In this document: one piece after another, positions 4,865 to 5,629 of the stretch | Numbering within the stretch: position 1 is the first letter of the stretch | Layout of the letters: every line of letters starts with the position of its first letter | NCBI GenBank assembly: GCA_002343425.1 | Contig: DDSO01000126.1 | Coordinates: 491 to 6,119, forward strand | DNA length: 5,629 nucleotides | Reading direction: 5' to 3' | From: Brevundimonas sp. UBA2388 | Lineage (GTDB): Bacteria > Pseudomonadota > Alphaproteobacteria > Caulobacterales > Caulobacteraceae | Made by a program: the position numbers and the translations under genes | Notes under the pieces: model-generated | Databases searched by the model: none | Told to the model about the DNA's origin: nothing | What the model saw: the letters and a program-made list of their open reading frames with translations, nothing else

Positions 4865-5629
4865 TTAGCGACGGCCGCGGCCGCGATCGCGGTCACCGCC
4901 GCCTTCACGCTTGGGACGGCCGCCGGTGTCGTCCGACAGGGCCGGTTCACCGCGTTCAGCGCGCTCGGCGTTGATCTTGTCGGTGATGTCCTCGCCGGTG
5001 GTCTGGTCGACGACCTTCATCGACAGCTTGGTCTTGCCGCGATCGTCCATGCCGAGGAATTTGACCTTCACTTCCTGACCTTCGGTCAGGACGTCGGCCG
5101 GGTTGGCGACGCGTTCCAGGCTGATCTGGGACACGTGGACCAGACCGTCCTTGGCGCCGAAGAAGTTCACGAAGGCGCCGAAGTCGACGACCTTCACGAC
5201 CTTGCCGGAGTAGATGGTGCCGGGCTCGGGCTCGGACACGATCGACGAGATCCAGTTCTTGGCGGCGTCGATCTTCTCCTGGTCCGAGGCGGCGATCTTC
5301 ACCGTGCCGTCGTCGTCGATGTTGATCTTGGCGCCGGTCTTTTCGACGATCTCGCGGATGATCTTGCCGCCGGTGCCGATGATGTCGCGGATCTTGTCGG
5401 TCGGAACCTTGATCGACTCGATCTTGGGCGCGTACTCGCCCAGTTCGGTGCGGGCGCCGTCGATGGCCTTGTCCATCTCGTCGAGGATGTACAGGCGGCC
5501 GGCCGAAGCCTGGGCGATCGCCTTGCGCATGATCTCTTCGGTGATGCCCGCGACCTTGATGTCCATCTGCAGCGAGGTGATGCCTTCGCGCGTGCCGGCC
5601 ACCTTGAAGTCCATGTCGCCGAGGTGATC
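4865..5629 (-). CDS. pnp: Polyribonucleotide nucleotidyltransferase (PNPase), C-terminal part (truncated by window edge)
   Basis: The product is the phosphorolytic 3'-5' exoribonuclease of RNA turnover, a trimer that joins RNase E degradosomes. The last 254 residues are present and begin in the second RNase PH core with [12 protein letters not shown]. By recalled alignment its D1, D7 and K9 correspond to the catalytic D486, D492 and K494 of E. coli. The linker helix '[22 protein letters not shown]' follows. The KH domain (about 71-130) carries the RNA-binding GTGG loop in '[13 protein letters not shown]'. The S1 domain (about 137-207) shows '[29 protein letters not shown]'. The C-terminal tail (236-254) is Arg/Gly/Asp-rich and ends RDRGRGRR, a likely extra RNA-contact tail. 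The stop is TAA at 4867-4865, followed by a strong terminator. An ATG at 5614 is internal, not the start; the rest of the gene lies beyond the right edge. Confidence 0.97.
   Translation of the reverse strand, partial: DHLGDMDFKVAGTREGITSLQMDIKVAGITEEIMRKAIAQASAGRLYILDEMDKAIDGARTELGEYAPKIESIKVPTDKIRDIIGTGGKIIREIVEKTGAKINIDDDGTVKIAASDQEKIDAAKNWISSIVSEPEPGTIYSGKVVKVVDFGAFVNFFGAKDGLVHVSQISLERVANPADVLTEGQEVKVKFLGMDDRGKTKLSMKVVDQTTGEDITDKINAERAERGEPALSDDTGGRPKREGGGDRDRGRGRR

Overview
The window is GC-rich, densely coded DNA that looks like the chromosome of an alphaproteobacterium, most likely from the Caulobacterales (Brevundimonas/Caulobacter-like). The basis is the near-canonical RegA output helix, an alphaproteobacterial RegB with its redox cysteine, the PNPase sequence, an intracellular PHA depolymerase, and the two-cysteine style of the small secreted protein. 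The genus is inferred from remembered family sequences, not from a search.

Layout, left to right. (1) 1-386, minus: the N-terminal part of an intracellular polyhydroxyalkanoate depolymerase (PhaZ), running off the left edge. (2) A 150-bp divergent intergenic region, then on plus an ECF-type sigma factor (537-1109) that overlaps by one base a small two-helix membrane protein (1109-1477, DUF6768-like); together they look like a sigma/membrane-partner pair. (3) 1495-2124, minus: a membrane-anchored SCO1/SenC copper chaperone, convergent with the previous pair at 17 bp. (4) A 52-bp divergent control region, then on plus regB (2177-3694), a redox-sensing histidine kinase, followed 70 bp later by regA (3765-4319), its response regulator. 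(5) On minus, a 97-residue exported protein of unknown function (4414-4707). (6) A strong intrinsic terminator, then the 3' part of pnp (4865-5629, minus), running off the right edge.

The functional core is senC-regB-regA. In Rhodobacter and relatives the RegB/RegA (PrrB/PrrA) pair couples the redox state of the respiratory chain to transcription, and SenC helps deliver copper to terminal oxidases. Here the divergent senC/regB pairing is kept, but regA lies downstream of regB instead of next to senC. RegB carries the expected phospho-histidine (H242), the redox cysteine exactly 40 residues further on (C282) and the quinone-site NPF motif. It also has an unusual Ala/Lys/Pro-rich insertion in the ATP lid and a short tandem repeat near its C-terminus.

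The least described elements are the sigma factor/two-helix membrane protein pair, the small two-cysteine exported protein, and several short repeats in intergenic DNA. I see no tRNA, rRNA, CRISPR array, insertion sequence or phage gene.
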